Below, piece by piece: positions 5,559 to 5,913 of a DNA stretch of 5,913 nucleotides (position 1 is its first letter; each line of letters starts with the position of its first letter). Source of the stretch: Clostridioides sp. (GTDB taxonomy: Bacteria; Bacillota; Clostridia; Peptostreptococcales; Peptostreptococcaceae); contig JAISUA010000220.1 in NCBI GenBank assembly GCA_031272305.1, positions 1 to 5,913 of the forward strand, written 5' to 3'. Both the position numbers and the translations under genes were made by a program. The notes beneath the pieces are model-generated. The model was not told the DNA's origin and did not search any database. It saw only the letters and a program-made list of their open reading frames with translations.

Positions 5559-5913
5559 CTATATAAAAAAGAAATACGCCAATACGATTATTCCTAGTAC
5601 AATTCTATAATATCCAAATACTTTGAAGTCATGTTTCTTGATATAATCCATAAACATTTTGATTACAACAACTGATACAACAAATGCAACTACAGATCCA
5701 GTAAGAAGCACTATCCATTCAAGTCCTGAAAATGATATACCTGCTTTTAATAATTTAAGCACACTTGCACCAAACATAGTTGGTATAGCCATAAAAAATG
5801 AAAATTCTGCTGCAACATATCTTGATGCTCCAAGCAAGACTGCTCCAATTATAGTAGAGCCTGATCTAGAAGTTCCAGGTATAAGTGCCAAGCATTGGAA
5901 CACTCCTATTCCA
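5559..5913 (-). CDS. uppP: Undecaprenyl-diphosphatase UppP/BacA, C-terminal part (5' end outside window)
   Basis: UppP is a membrane enzyme that dephosphorylates undecaprenyl pyrophosphate to recycle the lipid carrier for peptidoglycan and other wall polymers. Extra UppP activity is known to raise bacitracin resistance. Only the last 118 codons are present, against about 260-290 for the family. The frame stays open to the window edge (GIG before VFQCLALIPG), so the gene continues to the right and the GTG at 5903 is not a real start. The diagnostic motif PGTSRSGST, with its conserved arginine, is visible near the left-hand end of the fragment's protein. Several hydrophobic helices follow, including the C-terminal one ending YYRIVLGIIVLAYFFFI. 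The TAG stop is at 5559-5561. It is convergent with the exporter operon and probably ends at the shared terminator about 100 bp beyond its stop. Confidence 0.95.
   Translation of the reverse strand, partial: GIGVFQCLALIPGTSRSGSTIIGAVLLGASRYVAAEFSFFMAIPTMFGASVLKLLKAGISFSGLEWIVLLTGSVVAFVVSVVVIKMFMDYIKKHDFKVFGYYRIVLGIIVLAYFFFI

Noticed and set aside
5559..5903. Complete small membrane protein starting at GTG 5903
   Set aside because: The frame stays open to the window edge and the residues before it (GIG) continue the UppP family pattern, so this is the tail of a longer gene.

Overview
The window comes from a low-GC, AT-rich Gram-positive bacterium of the Firmicutes/Clostridia type. The evidence is A/T-heavy codon use, strong GGAGG/GGTGAT-type ribosome binding sites, sigma-A-like promoters, and the gene families present. 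An anaerobic coccus of the Peptoniphilaceae/Tissierellia type (Finegoldia-like) would fit, but that is an impression from composition, not a search result. All genes look intact except the last, which runs off the right edge. I see no insertion sequence, tRNA, rRNA or CRISPR array.

Layout from left to right: a DEAD-box RNA helicase with a C-terminal DbpA-type RNA-binding domain (minus strand, 61-1707) has its promoter in a compact divergent intergenic region. From that region, a plus-strand block reads OmpR/PhoB-family response regulator (1887-2540), two-pass membrane histidine kinase with HAMP (2621-3598), ABC-2-type exporter ATPase (3730-4524) and its six-helix permease (4524-5312, overlapping the ATPase stop by one base). 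The block ends in a strong bidirectional terminator (5412-5465). Beyond it, convergent on the minus strand, is the C-terminal 118 residues of undecaprenyl-diphosphatase UppP (5559 to the window end).

The coding content is a familiar type of module: a two-component system beside a drug/peptide-type ABC exporter it probably controls. The non-coding DNA is the more interesting part. Upstream of the exporter are four TTTACA/TTTATA hexamers spaced exactly 11 bp apart, ending 9 bp before a TATAAT -10 box that has no good -35. Two hexamers of the same kind, also 11 bp apart and at the same distance from a TATAAT, precede the response regulator gene. An 18/20-base match links the two sites. The simplest reading is that the regulator activates both its own gene and the exporter.

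Around the exporter start there is a 10-bp perfect inverted repeat. One arm lies upstream of the predicted transcription start and the other covers the ribosome binding site. RNA reading through from the kinase gene could therefore fold over the site, while RNA from the exporter's own promoter could not. Finally, three different short tandem repeats (25 bp, 38-39 bp and 29 bp units) sit just past the 3' ends of the helicase, permease and uppP genes.
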